This document shows positions 11,480-22,929 of a DNA stretch of 64,000 bases, piece after piece (the first letter of the stretch is position 1; every line of letters begins with the position of its first letter). The notes under the pieces were generated by a model. It saw nothing but the letters and a program-made list of their open reading frames with translations, ran no database searches and was not told the origin of the DNA. Where the stretch lies: the NCBI GenBank assembly GCA_033557465.1, contig CM066043.1, positions 109,730,278 through 109,794,277 of the forward strand, written 5' to 3'. The position numbers were made by a program, and so were the translations under genes. The DNA is from Ichthyophis bannanicus. Its lineage: Eukaryota > Chordata > Amphibia > Gymnophiona > Ichthyophiidae.

Positions 11480-11835
11480 CACACCTCAGGTGAGCCGGAG
11501 ATTTAATCAGTCAGTTAGAGTGGCACAGGCAGATGATGGTAGTGCAGCGGGGAGGGGGCTTAACTCCTCGCTGACCCTGCACTCCAGTCCTTTTGTTTCA
11601 CTGGCGGTGCAGCTGAGCGGCAGGAAGTCCGGTACAAATAGTCCATGTGCTGGTGTGTGTGTGAGCACACCTCGGGCGAGCTGGAGATTTAATCAGTCAT
11701 AGTGGCACAGGGGAGGTGCTTATACCCTGCAGTCCAGTCCCTTTGTTTCGCTGGCGGTGTGGCCTATCTCCTCTTAGGCACTGCCCTCCCTACCCTGTAA
11801 ACCCCCTCTTCTCAGCTCGCCTCCCATCTCACCGT
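11480..11835. repeat. 185-bp tandem repeat next to an L2-like LINE 5' end
   Basis: Two diverged copies start at 11480 and 11665 with CACACCTC(A/G)GG(T/C)GAGC. Each continues through GGAGATTTAATCAGTCA and AGTGGCACAGG to TCCAGTCC and CTGGCGGTG. They lie just beyond the 5' side of the minus-strand LINE. LINE 5' UTRs often carry tandem promoter monomers, so that role is possible but not shown. Confidence 0.6.
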
Positions 11836-13384
11836 TTTAGTACCCCCCCCCCCCCATGCTCTCCTCCTGGCATCCAAAGCTAATACAAAGCTCCTCTTGT
11901 GGTCTTGGACCCAGACTCTCCACCACCTATAGCCTCAGTCTGTGCTGGGCCCAGTAGTAGGAATTTTTTTGACTACTTCTAATAGCTGCGCAGCTACTGC
12001 AGCAGGCGTTCTTTCAGTGCCGGGGGGGGGGTTGGGTCCCCATTAGCACCTAGCTCTTTTCAGGTCATGGCACCTCTCCTCTTTCAGTGCCTGTGGGGAT
12101 GGGGGTCCCTTGTGGACACACGACATCCACTACTGCAGCTTGCTTTTCTTGTGCTGCAGCCGAGGTTCATCTTTGGGAGAGGGAGTCTGGTGTCTCCACC
12201 ACCCCAAAGCTCACCACGTCTTCCCTGTCATTTGTTTTAAACTCCATATGGACAGACAGACTAACTCTCAACAGGCACTTTCTCTTTTTTGAGAAACACA
12301 CCTAAAAATTAGAGGGGTTTTTCTTGTTTGAAAAGCCAGGGTTGGGAAGATGGGTTTACAATTCAAAATAATATTTGGCAAGATACAATGTAAAAAATTC
12401 AGTTGCATCACTTGTTTATGTGACAAAGGCATATGGAGTGTAGTTCAATAAGAGATGCTAAGTTCAACGAGCACCGTCATGCACCTATTCTATAAAGTAA
12501 AGTACGCGTGTACTTTATATTATAGAATAGGGGCGCGAGTGGTGAGATACATGTGCCAAATCTGGATGTGACAACTTACACCAACCTTGGACTTGGTGTA
12601 AATGCCCATGACTAGAACCTGTCAGCAACATGTGTAAGTTATAGTATTGCATAATTTACACGTGCACATTGGCGTCCGCCCATGCTCTGCCCCATGCTCA
12701 AAGATTCCAAAACTACACGCCATTGCCCTGACGCGCATACTTACAGGATAACACATGCTTATACTCTACACATAGATCACTAAAATATCATAATTTACAC
12801 GCAAACTCTAGCCGCAATTTACAGAAGTACCTTCATTTTGTTTTTGTGCCAACAAAAGACTGAAAAAATTAAAAGCTAAAAAAAGTCTGTTTTAGAATTG
12901 TGATGTCCACAAAAGAAAAAAAAAAGAAATATTACTATGTCTGGATCACTAATATGTGACCTAAATCTTGCTACGAAGAACATTTTATATTAAGGATGAA
13001 ACACCTGCTCCTCTTGCTTTCTGGGATAAACAACACATGCTAAGAGAGAGCTGGCCATGGATTGGGCAGGCTGGAGTGAGATGACTATTTTAATTTAGTA
13101 TTACATTTTTATGTTGTGTGATTTTATGACATGATGGGCGTGGGAGGGACAGGAGTTTAATTGTAAGTTGCTGCTTTGTTGTTTTTTTAAGGGACAGATT
13201 GCAAAATATTTTTTAAATAGTGAAAATGTATTTAACATAAGTCAAACTCTAGCTCAGTGTTAACTTTTTCAAGACAATCTGGCATTAAGAATGTAGGGGT
13301 TAAGTTTAAGATGCAACTGTACCAGCTGGTATTTTTGGAGGCTCTGCTGCCACCTTGTGTCTACTTCCTAGCATGCTTTCATTC
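11836..13384. other. Unassigned region with a small hairpin
   Basis: No protein signature is visible. A C-run sits at about 11848-11861 and a G-run near 12022-12031. The part from about 12450 to 12830 has a repeat-like look, with several related TTTACACG / TTATAGAATA words. Short open frames at 12087-12305 have no recognisable domain. Confidence 0.4.
12485..12530. repeat. 46-bp imperfect palindrome
   Basis: Arms CTATTCTATAAAGTAAAGTAC and its complement pair with two mismatches around a GCGT loop. No target duplication is visible by eye, so it is recorded only as an inverted repeat. Confidence 0.65.
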
Positions 13385-14258
13385 TGATTTTTTTTTTTAA
13401 ATTCACTATGCTTTATTGAATTATACAAGACAAAAAACAAAACAAACATTAAAACCATTCCTATTCCTCCCCCACCCTCACCACCATTGTGCAGACATTG
13501 GGGGCCCTTTTGTGTATTAGACTTCAGTCTACTTCCTTAACCTTGACAATATTGTTCTACAGGAGACCACATTTTTACACTCTATTATTCCATACCGCTA
13601 AGGCTGCTTCATACTTATAATATATTATAACTGAATTCCACCAAAAATTTACACTTCGAGAATTATTTTTCAATTCGAGAGAACTTGTTGCAGTGCAGTG
13701 TTTGCACTGTTCATCTAATAAGACAAGATTGTATAATAGCTAAATGAATTATTATGTGCTGATAACAGATTCCTCCAATACTAGGTAACAAGTTCCAGAA
13801 TTCTCTTGTTCCAACACATTCATTGAACATGTGCGTAAATGTATCTATCTCCATATGACAATTCCAACAAAACTTGGAAGCTTGCACAAACACTCTCAAC
13901 AGTTAACAACTGAGTTTGATGTGCAGTGAAAACATTGATGGTTTCTGGCTAGCTGATGTTAACCCTCTTGCCTAAAACCAAGATCCATCAGGGTCATTTA
14001 CACTAGTCTCAACTTCCAAAGTTCTCTGCAGGGCTGAATTATCATGAGTAGTAATTTCCAGTCAGCATTTATAAAACCAAGCTGCGGATTTCCCCGAGGC
14101 CAGAGCTGACATACAAATCTTTAACATTGCCTATTTCTCTTGCAAACGACTAACTGGAACACCAGTTTGGATGCAGTAATTCAGCTGTAGCCACTGAAAT
14201 CTCTGAGAATTTGCTAGGCCTTTAAAATCATGCAGATGCTCAAACATCAGTACACTCA
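13385..14258 (-). mobile_element. L1-like LINE, 3' end of ORF2
   Basis: A poly-T at the low-coordinate edge (13388-13399) marks the A-tail of a minus-strand insert. The segment 13711-13899 encodes the L1 ORF2 C-terminal motif: FCWNC, then TFTHMF-x-EC, then FWNLL. This is the conserved Cys-rich and W-rich C-terminus of L1-clade proteins. The rest is too decayed for continuous translation. Confidence 0.65.
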
Positions 14259-14386
14259 GAAACATAGAAACATGATGGCAGAAAAAGATCACATGGCCTA
14301 TTTATTCTGCCCTTCCATACTGACCACTACAACTGTCCTCCTTTTTTCCTTTAGAGATCCTCTGTGTTTGTCCCATGCTTTTTTTT
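14259..14386 (-). mobile_element. CR1 3'-terminal fragment (about 128 bp)
   Basis: AGAAACATAGAAACATGATGGC and the following bases are the reverse complement of the 3' end of the CR1 at 23367-26866 (compare 26745-26866). They run from the terminal TTTCTATG repeats back to the GGATCTCTAAAGG box. A severely 5'-truncated CR1 insertion. Confidence 0.85.
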
Positions 14387-16012
14387 TTTTTAATTAAAAA
14401 AATTCCATTTAATCACAATAGAAATGTCAAAAGAAACATAAGAAACCAGATGTACATACATCATTAATAAAAGGCAATTCATAACATAAAGCAAACACAA
14501 AATCAAAACCATAGTCCACATCTCGGGGAACAGAGAATATCTTAACTAGAGACCTAACATTATATTATAGCACTCATTCCCACACTCCTATCAAAAGAAA
14601 AAAACAGAAAACAAAAACATATAATCAATCTATCCATTAAGAACTACTGGGGTCTAACCCCTCCTGACCCTTGAACAAATCCTCTAGCTGGAGGGGATAC
14701 GTGAAAATATAATGGACACTCTGAAGCCTGAGTAGACATTTGCAGGGAAATCTAAAAATAAATGCTGCACCTAACGCCAACACATGGGGCTTTAATGAAA
14801 GGAAACTCTTACGTCGCATTTGCGTGCTCCTGGCAACATCAGGGAAGACCAAGAACTTCTGACCACAAAAAGAAATTAATTTATTTCTGAAGTACAAGTT
14901 CATAATCATAGATTTATCATTATCAGAAATAAAAGAGGCAACCAAAGTAGCCCTACCCAGAATATCTTCCACCTATTGTTCAAGAAACTGAAAATCAATG
15001 GAGGTCGGGGAGGGCACTGCAGTACCCGAAATTACAGACTTAGGTAAAAAATAAACATTAGTAAACTGTATTTCATCTGCATTCTCCAATTTCAAGATTT
15101 CTTTAAAGTATTTCCTTAAAAGAATTAATGGAGAAAGGTAATGGGTCTTAGGAAAATTCGAAAACCTTAGAATTTTACTTCGGACAATATTCTCTAAATT
15201 TTCAAGCTACCTATGTAACTGCAGGCATCCTGAATACCAGTGGTGGCAGCAGCCTGGTGTGTAGAGACCTAGCGTTCAACCTTAGCCATCCCAGAACCCA
15301 ACTGCGACAACAAATCCTGATGCTCAAACTCTGCAACTACTTCCTTTGAAAAGGAAGCAGTCTGATTCATCACAGTTTTCAAATAAACATTTGTTTTGAG
15401 CAACAATCTTCCATGTATTCAATAATGTGACTAAATCAGAAGCAGACCCCGATGGATGCTGAGGAACAGCAGGTTCCAAATTGCAAAGGTCTTGGCATAG
15501 GAATAGGAGATACAATAAGGGGGAAGGCCATGGAGGGATCTATAGCAGATAAACCCAACCCTGGAGACTGCTCTCTCTCTCCCTGTAGTACCACAGTAGA
15601 TGCTGGCTCAGAGGTTGGAAGTGAACTATCTGATGACTGATACGGAGCTTTGTATTATACCACAGTGACAGATGATGTGGCATCCCATGGTATTTGCAAT
15701 AGGGAGTCACACACTGTGCCATGCGGTGAGTACTCTATTAAAACTGGTATCTTCTTCCATTTCTTAAGACAGATACCAATCACTTTCTGCAAGGAGAGGG
15801 AGGCAATGCATGCCCTCTCCAAAGTGATCCAAACAGGTTCTGATTTTAGATTGTTCTCTTCTCAAAGCCATTCTGCCTCTTGCCTTGGGATATAGGCTTT
15901 AGGAGTTTTTAATGCTATTTTAGGCAGCTTTCCTCTCCATGTAAATTTTACCAGCAATGCATCCAATTGCTTGTAAAACTCCTTCCCAAAGTCTAATGGC
16001 AACATACTGGTT
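14387..16012 (-). mobile_element. L1-like ORF1-only unit with A-tail
   Basis: On the minus strand an L1-type ORF1 region is followed directly by a 3' UTR of about 240 bp and an A-rich tail (plus-strand T-run near 14381-14395). No ORF2 lies between. Upstream ORF1 parts (15000-15900) are decayed, and the 5' limit is the L2-like LINE end at 16013. The layout recalls mammalian HAL1 elements (L1 ORF1 without ORF2). A simple internal deletion is also possible. Confidence 0.5.
14637..14972 (-). pseudogene. L1-like ORF1 C-terminal RNA-binding domain
   Basis: A 111-aa open segment carries the L1 ORF1 signature: FPDVARSTQMRRKSFL, then ALGAAFIFRFPCKC. A homologous segment in the same family is at 42310-42561 (FPDIARETQKKRKDFL, then FFLKFPCKC). 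In L1 this domain binds RNA in the ribonucleoprotein particle. The N-terminal coiled coil is not continuous here. Confidence 0.65.
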
Positions 16013-16379
16013 TATGGTTTATTAAAATTTACTATATCGTCCTTTGAGACAGCAGAGCGGTGTACATTCAATTAAAAGGAGAAAAAAACTCCATTAAGAT
16101 TAGAAAAGAAAGGAACAATAAAATAGGAAAGAGAGAATTAACACACAGATCATATATCAGCAGAACATGAGGGAAGGGGAAGGGAGGATCATAGAAGGGT
16201 ATATACATGGGATCAAGGGCATGGAGGAGAAGGCAGAAGACCGTGTCACTGAGGACCTAAGTCAAAAGCCAGATGGAATAAATGGGCTTTGAGGAGTGAT
16301 TTAAATCTGATATAGGAGAGTCCGAGACAGAGGTCGGATGGTAATGAATTCCATAGACTATGGCCGAGGAAATAGGAAG

Positions 16380-17316
16380 CTAAATGGTAAGTTCAGAGTG
16401 TGAGATGCAGGGGAAGATAAAGATGATTACCATGGATGGAACACAGAAGTCGGAAGAAGCGTGGGGAATAATGCAAGATGAAAGGTAGGGGGTTATTCCA
16501 GAATGTAAAGTCTTATGAACTAGTGTGGGGATCTTGTATTGAACACAGAATTGTACAGGTAGCCAATGAAAATGGATTAGCAGAGGTATGATATGGTCAA
16601 ACTTGGAAGCATGTGCTACTAATCTTACAGATGTGTTCTGAACAGTCTGAAAGCGATGTGGTTGATTAGGGAGTCTGGCATAGATAACATTATAATAGTC
16701 CAGACGAGATAAGACCAAGAATACGAGCACTGTGGTCAGGGCTGAGGTGAAAAGGATGAATGGCTTTGATTTGGTGGAGGGTAAAGGAGCATTTTACCAC
16801 AAAACTAATGTGATCGTGGAAAGTAATAGTACTATCCAATATGACCCCAAGGTACTTGAAGGAAAATGTCAAAGCGATAGGGATGTTAGCAAGACATGGA
16901 GCAAGAAATGGAACATTGGAGGAGCCAGTAAGCCAGGTGGAAGAGGACTCTGACGCATTAAGCTTCACGTGATTACATTTTAACAAGGGGGCCACCTGGG
17001 AGAGACAGTCATTCAGAATGTTAGGATCAGGGACAGTTGGATGTGTATGGAAGAGCAGTAAGATATCGCCCACGTAATATGCAAAGGTGCCAGATTGCTG
17101 AATGAGAATAGTCAATGGAGCTAGGAAGATGTTGAAAAGAAGGAGGTCGAGAACAGAACCCTGAGGAACATCATAAGTGAGAGGGAAATTAGTAGATATA
17201 GGGGATGCGAAGCTAATAGAAAACACACAGCTTGAGAGGAAAGAAAGGAACCACTGAAGGACAGTACCATGAAGACCAATATCTTGCAAACGAGAGAGTA
17301 GGATAGAGTGATTCAC
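16380..17316 (-). pseudogene. L2-like reverse transcriptase with mutated catalytic box
   Basis: Segment 16690-17316 covers the palm and thumb, with GTVLQWFLSFLSS, VPQGSVLDLLLFN and FKYLGVILDS. Segment 16380-16730 covers the C-terminal domain (SRLDYYNVIYA, FHWLPVQF). The catalytic F/Y-x-DD box reads YYVGD where the sister copy at 21066 has YYADD, so the first catalytic Asp is lost. The frame also shifts between the segments. Confidence 0.8.
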
Positions 17317-17607
17317 CAGGTCGAAAGCAGAAGACAGAGTGAGACAGCTAGGGAGATATTACTTTTATTAATGGTTTCACTGATTTTGCTAAAAAGGGAA
17401 AGCCAAATGGTTTCTGTACTATGTCCTGAATGAAATCCTGATTGGTGTGGATGAAGAGTGAGACTTTTCAAGGTGATCGGATAATTGTGCAAAAAACAGC
17501 TTTTCTAGGGTCTTAGAAAGAAAGAGATTAGAAACTGGGCAACAGTGTGCCAGGGAACTACTGTCTAAAGAGGAGTTCTTTCCAGCAGAGGGGGACAGTA
17601 CCAGTGG

Positions 17608-17922
17608 CTAACATATTGTTAAAAACAGAAAGGACCCGTGGAAGAAGGGCCAATGAACTGATAGAGATCCAGAAAAAGGAGATGGGGTCTGAGATGCATG
17701 TCGTTTTGTGAGCAGTAGCGATGGATTTTGTAAGAGACTCAAGGGGGATGGGATTAAATTCAGTCCAAGTATGAGAGAGCGAGCCAAGTGAGGTAGGAGT
17801 GGAGCTAATGGCAGTGCAGATGCTGTCATCAGGGGGAACTCGTCCTGTAGATCAGAGGTTTTCTTATGAAAGTAGTGAGCAAGCTGTTCTGCTGTAGGGA
17901 TGTCATGGGGACAAGGGGGCAT
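17608..17922 (-). pseudogene. L2-like linker / RT N-terminal fragment
   Basis: A 104-aa segment upstream of the RT with DIPTAEQLAHYFHKKTSDL, a typical pre-RT sequence in L2/CR1 proteins, followed by a proline/leucine-rich stretch. It has no catalytic residues. Confidence 0.5.
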
Positions 17923-18628
17923 AATAAGTGTGAAACGACTTAATAAAATTTCTTGGAGTGATTGGAGGAGTTAGTGATGAGGTTGTTAAAATAGTATTTT
18001 TTCCCACTGATGACCACAGTCTTATGAGTGTGAAGCTCTGTAAAAGCTAAAAGAGAAGTAGGGGTATGCAGCTTGTGCCAGGTACATTCTGCTCTGTGAA
18101 GTTGATGACACCACAGATGGTGGTAGGTCAAACAGGGAAGTCATTTAAGATGAAGAGGAGTCAAGGTGTCCAGTGTAGAACAAAGTAAATTATTCCATAT
18201 AATTAGCCTGGGCATTGACAGGGAGAGAATCAAAATCCATGGGAAACAGGGAATCTGAGGAAAGGAAGGCGGAGAGAGTGAATGGGGTGATTTATCATGA
18301 GCAAGTAAGAAGTGGTTCGGGCACTAAAAGCTTGCGAGTCCGAAGACTTGTATACTGAAATTGAAGGGACATACAGAAATCATCTGTCCAAAGGAGGGGG
18401 AAGGTAGAGAAAGAAGTTAGAGGAAAAGGGCATGCACGTGTAATCATAACCAGGTAAACCTGCTACGTGTTTGGGGGAATGGATATGTTGAAGGCGGGAG
18501 AAGAATAGCTTGTCCCTTGTCTTTACTGGTAAGTCGAAGTGGACATTAGTCTCTTAGGACTAAAAGATTACTGAGGAAAATAACTGTCTCCATGATCGTG
18601 AAAAGAAGAGAGTCCCACATGGGGGGGC

Positions 18629-19119
18629 TCAAAGAAAGTGGAATGTAGAGGAGGAGAGCATTATGTCAGCATGGGCTGGGATATAGACCAGTAGAGATTC
18701 TGGGTAATGTAGGGTTGAAGGGTCTACTTCGGTGATATGCAGAGAATCCCTGAAGAGCATGGCAACACCGCCAGCCGTTCTAGCAGTACGCGAGGTAGAC
18801 AAGGCACTGTAGTTGGGGGGGGGGGGGGGAGGACGCAGTGATACAGATAAGGCTCCTCCCCCTCCTTGAGCCAGGTCTCCATTAACAGGATATCTAGAGA
18901 GTGCTGGGGGATTAAATCTGAGAAAAAAGTAGTTTTGGAACAAAGTGACCTGCAGTTAAGAAGTGCACATTGGCAGTGGTCTAGGAGGATGCAGCGGGGA
19001 TCAAGTTTAGTAGAAACAGTTGGCGTAGTGCAAAGAACAAGGTTACTCACATTTCTCCTGGCCAGGGGCCTGAAAGGTGTGGATGGGCGGTGACCCCAGT
19101 GCACCAGGATAAAGCACAT
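18629..19119 (-). pseudogene. L2-like endonuclease N-terminus
   Basis: The motif CALLNCRSLCSKTTFFSDLI and then DILLMETWLKEGE match the N-x-RS and ETWL boxes of AP-like endonucleases. The frame switches to 18629-18943, where RTAGGVAMLFRDSL corresponds to the GGVA box. A C-run (plus-strand G-run at 18817-18829) sits at the switch. Confidence 0.7.
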
Positions 19120-19250
19120 TGCAGTGAGGAGTCAGCCAAGGAATAGAAACAAGCCGAACAAGTAGTAAAAGGAAGATAAGCGCAAGGAACTCTGGCAAGC
19201 AAGACGAACTATCTGTCAAAAAGTAAGGCTGCCCAAGGCCCTTCTCCTTG

Positions 19251-19577
19251 GGCACACGACCGCAGCATATAACACCGCAATGGTGTTTAATTTATATGGT
19301 GGAACTTCCGGGTCACCTGAACAGGGCTCATATGATTGGAACTTCGGGGCACTGGCAGCACAGACAGGCAAGACTTTAGGCATCAAAGGACCTGACGAGG
19401 GTCATGTGATCAGGGCTTCGGGGCACTAGCAAATATAAATGATCTTTGTGATAGTCTCCAGCTTCCCCACCATAAGTGGAGAGGGTGCATTAATGAAATT
19501 GCTCCTGAACTTTCCAAATTATAAGATGCTTTAACATTTCTATATCCTTAAGCAGTTTAATTCCCAGATAAGCAATC
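19251..19577. other. Weak L1-like fragment and unassigned sequence
   Basis: On the minus strand, near 19490-19575, a short segment reads GIAYLGIKLLKDIEML, similar to a conserved L1-clade RT thumb motif. Support is thin. The sequence from 19251 to 19450 has CACTGG and GGGGCAC repeats but nothing I can assign. Confidence 0.3.
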
Positions 19578-19690
19578 CCTTCTGATGCATAAGAACATAA
19601 GATATGCCATACTGAGTCAGAACAAGGGTCCATCAAGCCCAGTATCCTGTTTCCCACAGTAGCCAATTGTCGAGAGTCCAGGTCCCAGAG
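19578..19690 (-). mobile_element. CR1 3'-terminal fragment
   Basis: AAGAACATAAGATATGCCATA followed by TGAGTCAGA and CATCAAGCCCAGTATCCTG is the reverse complement of the CR1 tail found at 32300-32398. This is the same subfamily as the plus-strand fragment there, not that of the 23-27 kb copy. Confidence 0.8.
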
Positions 19691-19733
19691 TCCTCCAATA
19701 TCTCTCGCTTGGTTATGTCCTTGGGTTGTCCAG

Positions 19734-19872
19734 CAATCAGCATTCAGGGTCCAGTGATCAGCCTCCCGTATCCAACAATCAGCATCCAATATCCACTATC
19801 CAGCAATCAGCATCCAGTAGTCCATGTGCAGTATCCCATGATCAGCAATCAGCATCCAGCAATCGGCTGTAT
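19734..19872. repeat. Degenerate minisatellite
   Basis: Repeated words of the form CCAGCAATCAGCATCCAGTAT occur about every 20-30 bp with many changes. Short open frames over it (SNQHPI / NQHPAS repeats) are a by-product of the repetition. It appears to lie inside the LTR region of the gypsy element. Confidence 0.6.
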
Positions 19873-20415
19873 CAAGAGTCACAACACCAAAAGGCAGTCA
19901 TGGATACTCCAGTTCAATGGGGCTCTCTGGCTAGGAGATCCTTATTCTGAATCCCCTGTACATTTAGGTGAGTTCTGGGGTTCCCATGGATAGTCCGTTT
20001 TCAGCCCTTCCCTGTTCTATACCCTCCCCCCCCAAGGGACTTACAAAGAAGTTTTCAAGGAAGTCTTCCCATCCCTTCTGTGAAGGACCCCAGGGAGGGT
20101 TTGCAACTCCCTCAGTCTATGCAGAAGGTATGCAAATATTCTCCTAATCCAGAATCCACTCCTCACTATCTCGCTGGTCACCCCACACTCAGGGATTTAC
20201 TATCCCTACTCCTCAGATGGGTCAGACCGAATCCTGGTCTGCCCTACCTGCCACCACCTACATAGCTGTCCTTGGTCGACTATAACTGCCAGCTAGAAGG
20301 TATTAAGTGATTCTTTCTAATCAAAATGGAAAGTGGGTACCCCTTATACCCAGGTGGTTATCTTAAACTGAGTATCCTGATAGAGCTTCTGTGATGAGAC
20401 ATACACCCCAACACA

Positions 20416-20432
20416 TACCCCCCCTCCCCTTC
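20416..20432 (-). promoter_or_regulatory. Polypurine tract and LTR edge of the gypsy element
   Basis: Read on the minus strand, AGAAGGGGAGGGGGGGTA immediately precedes TGTGTTGGGG, giving a purine tract followed by a TG-starting LTR. On the plus strand the LTR would end ...CACA at 20415. The other LTR end was not found; it may be near 19.7 kb or lost. Confidence 0.55.
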
Positions 20433-20479
20433 TAAGAGATCCCACCTAGGATCTCTCGGCTTGACTCTCCCTGTCCCCT

Positions 20480-20830
20480 CCATCTCATGACAGGAAATCG
20501 GTGTTTTAGTGATCCTTCCCCTTCTTATGCACCATCTGGAACTTGTATGTCTGGAGAGAAAAGTACCACCGCATCAGCCGAGGGTTGGAATTCTTCATTA
20601 ATCCTAGCCATTTGTTGTATGGTCCATTATTACGGTAAAGCAAGTAATACTGTAAGGAGTCAACGGCCCACTTGACAACCAAACATTATTTTCCTATGGT
20701 TGAATAGCTTATTTCTGCATCAGTAAGCTTCCGACTAAGATACATTATGGGGTGCTCCTCTCTCATTGTTACCTAGCTTAGCATCGCCCTGAGTCCTACA
20801 CCAAACCCGCCATCTCTACCGGGTTCTCAG
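20480..20830 (-). pseudogene. Gypsy RNase H domain
   Basis: Minus-strand translation across two or three frames gives EEHPIMYLSRKLTDAE, then VVKWAVDSLQYYL, then a KWLGLM / MRWYFSLQ / FQMVHKKGKDH series. This is the canonical series of Ty3/gypsy RNase H motifs. The domain's first QTD motif lies at about 22935, on the far side of the inserted L2-like LINE. Stops and small indels are present. Confidence 0.8.
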
Positions 20831-21065
20831 GTCCCTCACTGCACACTTCAGTCAGATTCTACCTCCACCTCACCTCACCTGACGCCAGACCCGTCTGCTT
20901 CACAACTAGCTTCCTTCTTATCAGCTAAAGTTCTTAATCTGAGGGCATCGCTTCCTCACTGTCCCCCTTCTATCCCCCCCCTTCCCTCTTCTTCCCCCCC
21001 CCCCTTGCCCCCTCTCACATATCTGGACCTCTTTCCATCCCATTATCAGCTCGGAGCTTATTAAA

Positions 21066-22064
21066 TTGATCTCCTCCGCTAACAAGACCACTTGCTCCCT
21101 TGACCCCATTCCCTCCTCATGGCTTCTCACCCCCTCACTTGCTCTTGTTCCCCCAATCCTGACCATGATCAACAATAGTCTTTCTGACGGTACCTTTCCC
21201 CATCTTTGGAAACATGCTCTTCTCTGCCCTCTCCTTAAGAAACCTTCCCTGGACTCACTTGTTCCCAACTACCGTCCTGTTTCCAACCTTCCCTTTCTTG
21301 CCAAGATACTGGAAAAGGTAGTTTTCGCTCAGTTATCTCACAACCTGGACACCACTCACTTCCTCCACCCTCGTCAATCTGGATTTCGGCAGGGTCATAG
21401 TGTTGAGATGGTTCTTCTAGCTTTCCTCAATGAGATTCAAGTTGCATACGACCGTGGTGACTTTTCGGTGGCGGTATCTCTTGATCTCTCTTCAGCCTTT
21501 GACCTGGTGGCTCACTCCCTTCTTTTGTCTTGTCTGCAGGAAGCCAGCCTTCATGGGACAGTTTATAGATGGTTCCACTCCTATCTCTTTGCCCAATCTT
21601 GTAATGTTCTCTCCTCCTCTCCCCTGGATGCCCCTTCTGACCCCTTCCCCTTGCACCGTGGTGTCCGCCAGGGTTCCGTCTTAGCTCCCCTCTTGTTCAA
21701 TATCTTTATGGCACTATCTGCACTACTGATCCAACAGTTCGGAATTTCTGCCTTTTACTATGCTGACGACATCATCCTTCTGCACCACACTTCTTCACTA
21801 TGCACGAACCTCTCCCCCCTTGATTCCTGTCTTTCAGCTGCAGCTGACTGGCTGGTCATTAACTGTCTGCACTTGAATGTTTCTAAGACACTTGCTATCT
21901 GGTTCACACATGGGAGTCCCCCTCTTCTGGTGGCCCCCTCCTTTTCTGGTTCCCTCATCCCATTGGTGTCATGTTTTCGCTATCTGGGTGTTCTCTTGGA
22001 CTCTAATCTTTCTTTCCAGGATCACGTCTCTCATGCCACTAAGACCTCCTCCTTTTTTCTCTGA
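21066..22064 (+). pseudogene. L2-like reverse transcriptase, long open segment
   Basis: 332 aa open, covering the RT domain. It has SSWLLTPSL, NYRPVSNLPFLAKILEKVV, LDLSSAFDLVAHSLLL (motif A), RQGSVLAPLLFN, the intact catalytic box FYYADDIILL, and FRYLGVLLDSNLSF. It ends at a stop before the C-terminal domain, which continues in another frame at 22166-22666. The protein would polymerise cDNA at the nicked target. It lacks the N-terminal endonuclease because the insertion is truncated. Confidence 0.85.
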
Positions 22065-22165
22065 CAAATCCATACCATTCGTCCCTTCTTAACATCTCAG
22101 GCTCTCACCACCCTTATGATGTCCCTGGTGATTTCACGTCTCGATTTCTGAAACTGTTCTCACTG

Positions 22166-22666
22166 GTGTCCCCTAATCCCAACTGCAAAGGTTACAGCGC
22201 ATACAGAACACAGCAGCACGCATCATCTCTCAACTCTACACGTTGGGATCACGTCACCCCTCTCCTTATAAACCTTCACTGGCTCCCCATGGTCTTTCGC
22301 ATTCGGTATAAGCTTCTCACATTGGTCCATCAGATTATTTATACTCATATCCCACAGTATCTATCTGATCTCATTCAATCTCACACTCCTAGTCGATCTC
22401 TCCGGTCTTTGCACATCAATCATCTTCATCTTCCTTCCCCTGCATGTGCCCATCTACAATCCACTCGTAACTCTGCTTTCTTCTTTGCTGGTCCTGCGCA
22501 CTGGAATTCCTTACCCCTCACTCTTAGATTAGAACAGAACCATAGTACATTTAAAGCCCGTCTGAAAACCCACCTTTTCTCCACCGCCTTTGACCTTCCC
22601 CCTTATCACCGCGTAGTTCTGTGTCCTCCTCCCTCTCAGTATTACTCTCACATGCATTGTCTATAG
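22166..22666 (+). pseudogene. L2-like ORF2 C-terminal domain
   Basis: 166 aa with WDHVTPLLINLHWLPMVFRIRYK and then HWNSLPLTLRLEQNHSTFKARLKTHLF, the usual C-terminal blocks of L2/CR1 proteins. It is out of frame with 21066-22064; about 100 bp between them holds the frameshift. Confidence 0.75.
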
Positions 22667-22929
22667 TGCTTCTTTGTCCTTTGTTGTCCTGTCATGTACT
22701 GTAACCTCTTTTGTCAACACTTAATCTGGTATCCCTCTCTCTCCCTCTGTAGAGTTTTCTCTTGTACTGTTTGGTTATGCCTGGCTTTTATCTCTTGCTG
22801 TCCTGTCTAAATATTGTAACTTCTTTTCCTTTTCGTGGCCAGTGGCCCTCTTTTGTATTTGTGAAATTGTTAACCGCCTTGATTGATTGCCTGAAAGGGG
22901 GTATATCAAATGTAATAAACAAACATACA

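Larger units (their letters stand above)
16013..19250 (-). mobile_element. L2-like LINE, third subfamily, near full length
   Basis: The 3' end near 16013 shows the complement of an ACGATATAGTAAATTTTAAT tail. Going up the coordinates come the C-terminal domain, RT, linker and endonuclease, and perhaps the end of a short upstream frame near 19043-19255. Its closest relative in the window is the plus-strand element at 20831-22929. All domains are broken. Confidence 0.75.
20831..22929 (+). mobile_element. L2-like LINE inserted in the gypsy RNase H
   Basis: 5' truncated (left edge about 20815-20900). It contains a 332-codon RT frame, a C-terminal domain and a 3' end with GGGGGTATATCAAATGTAAT and an AATAAACAAAC tail. 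Gypsy RNase H resumes immediately after the tail. This is the best preserved L2-like copy in the window and so probably one of the younger ones. Confidence 0.8.

Noticed and set aside
12087..12305. 72-codon frame
   Set aside because: No similarity to any family I know; located in an unassigned repeat-rich stretch.
19667..19993. 108-codon frame with NQHP repeats
   Set aside because: By-product of a degenerate minisatellite.
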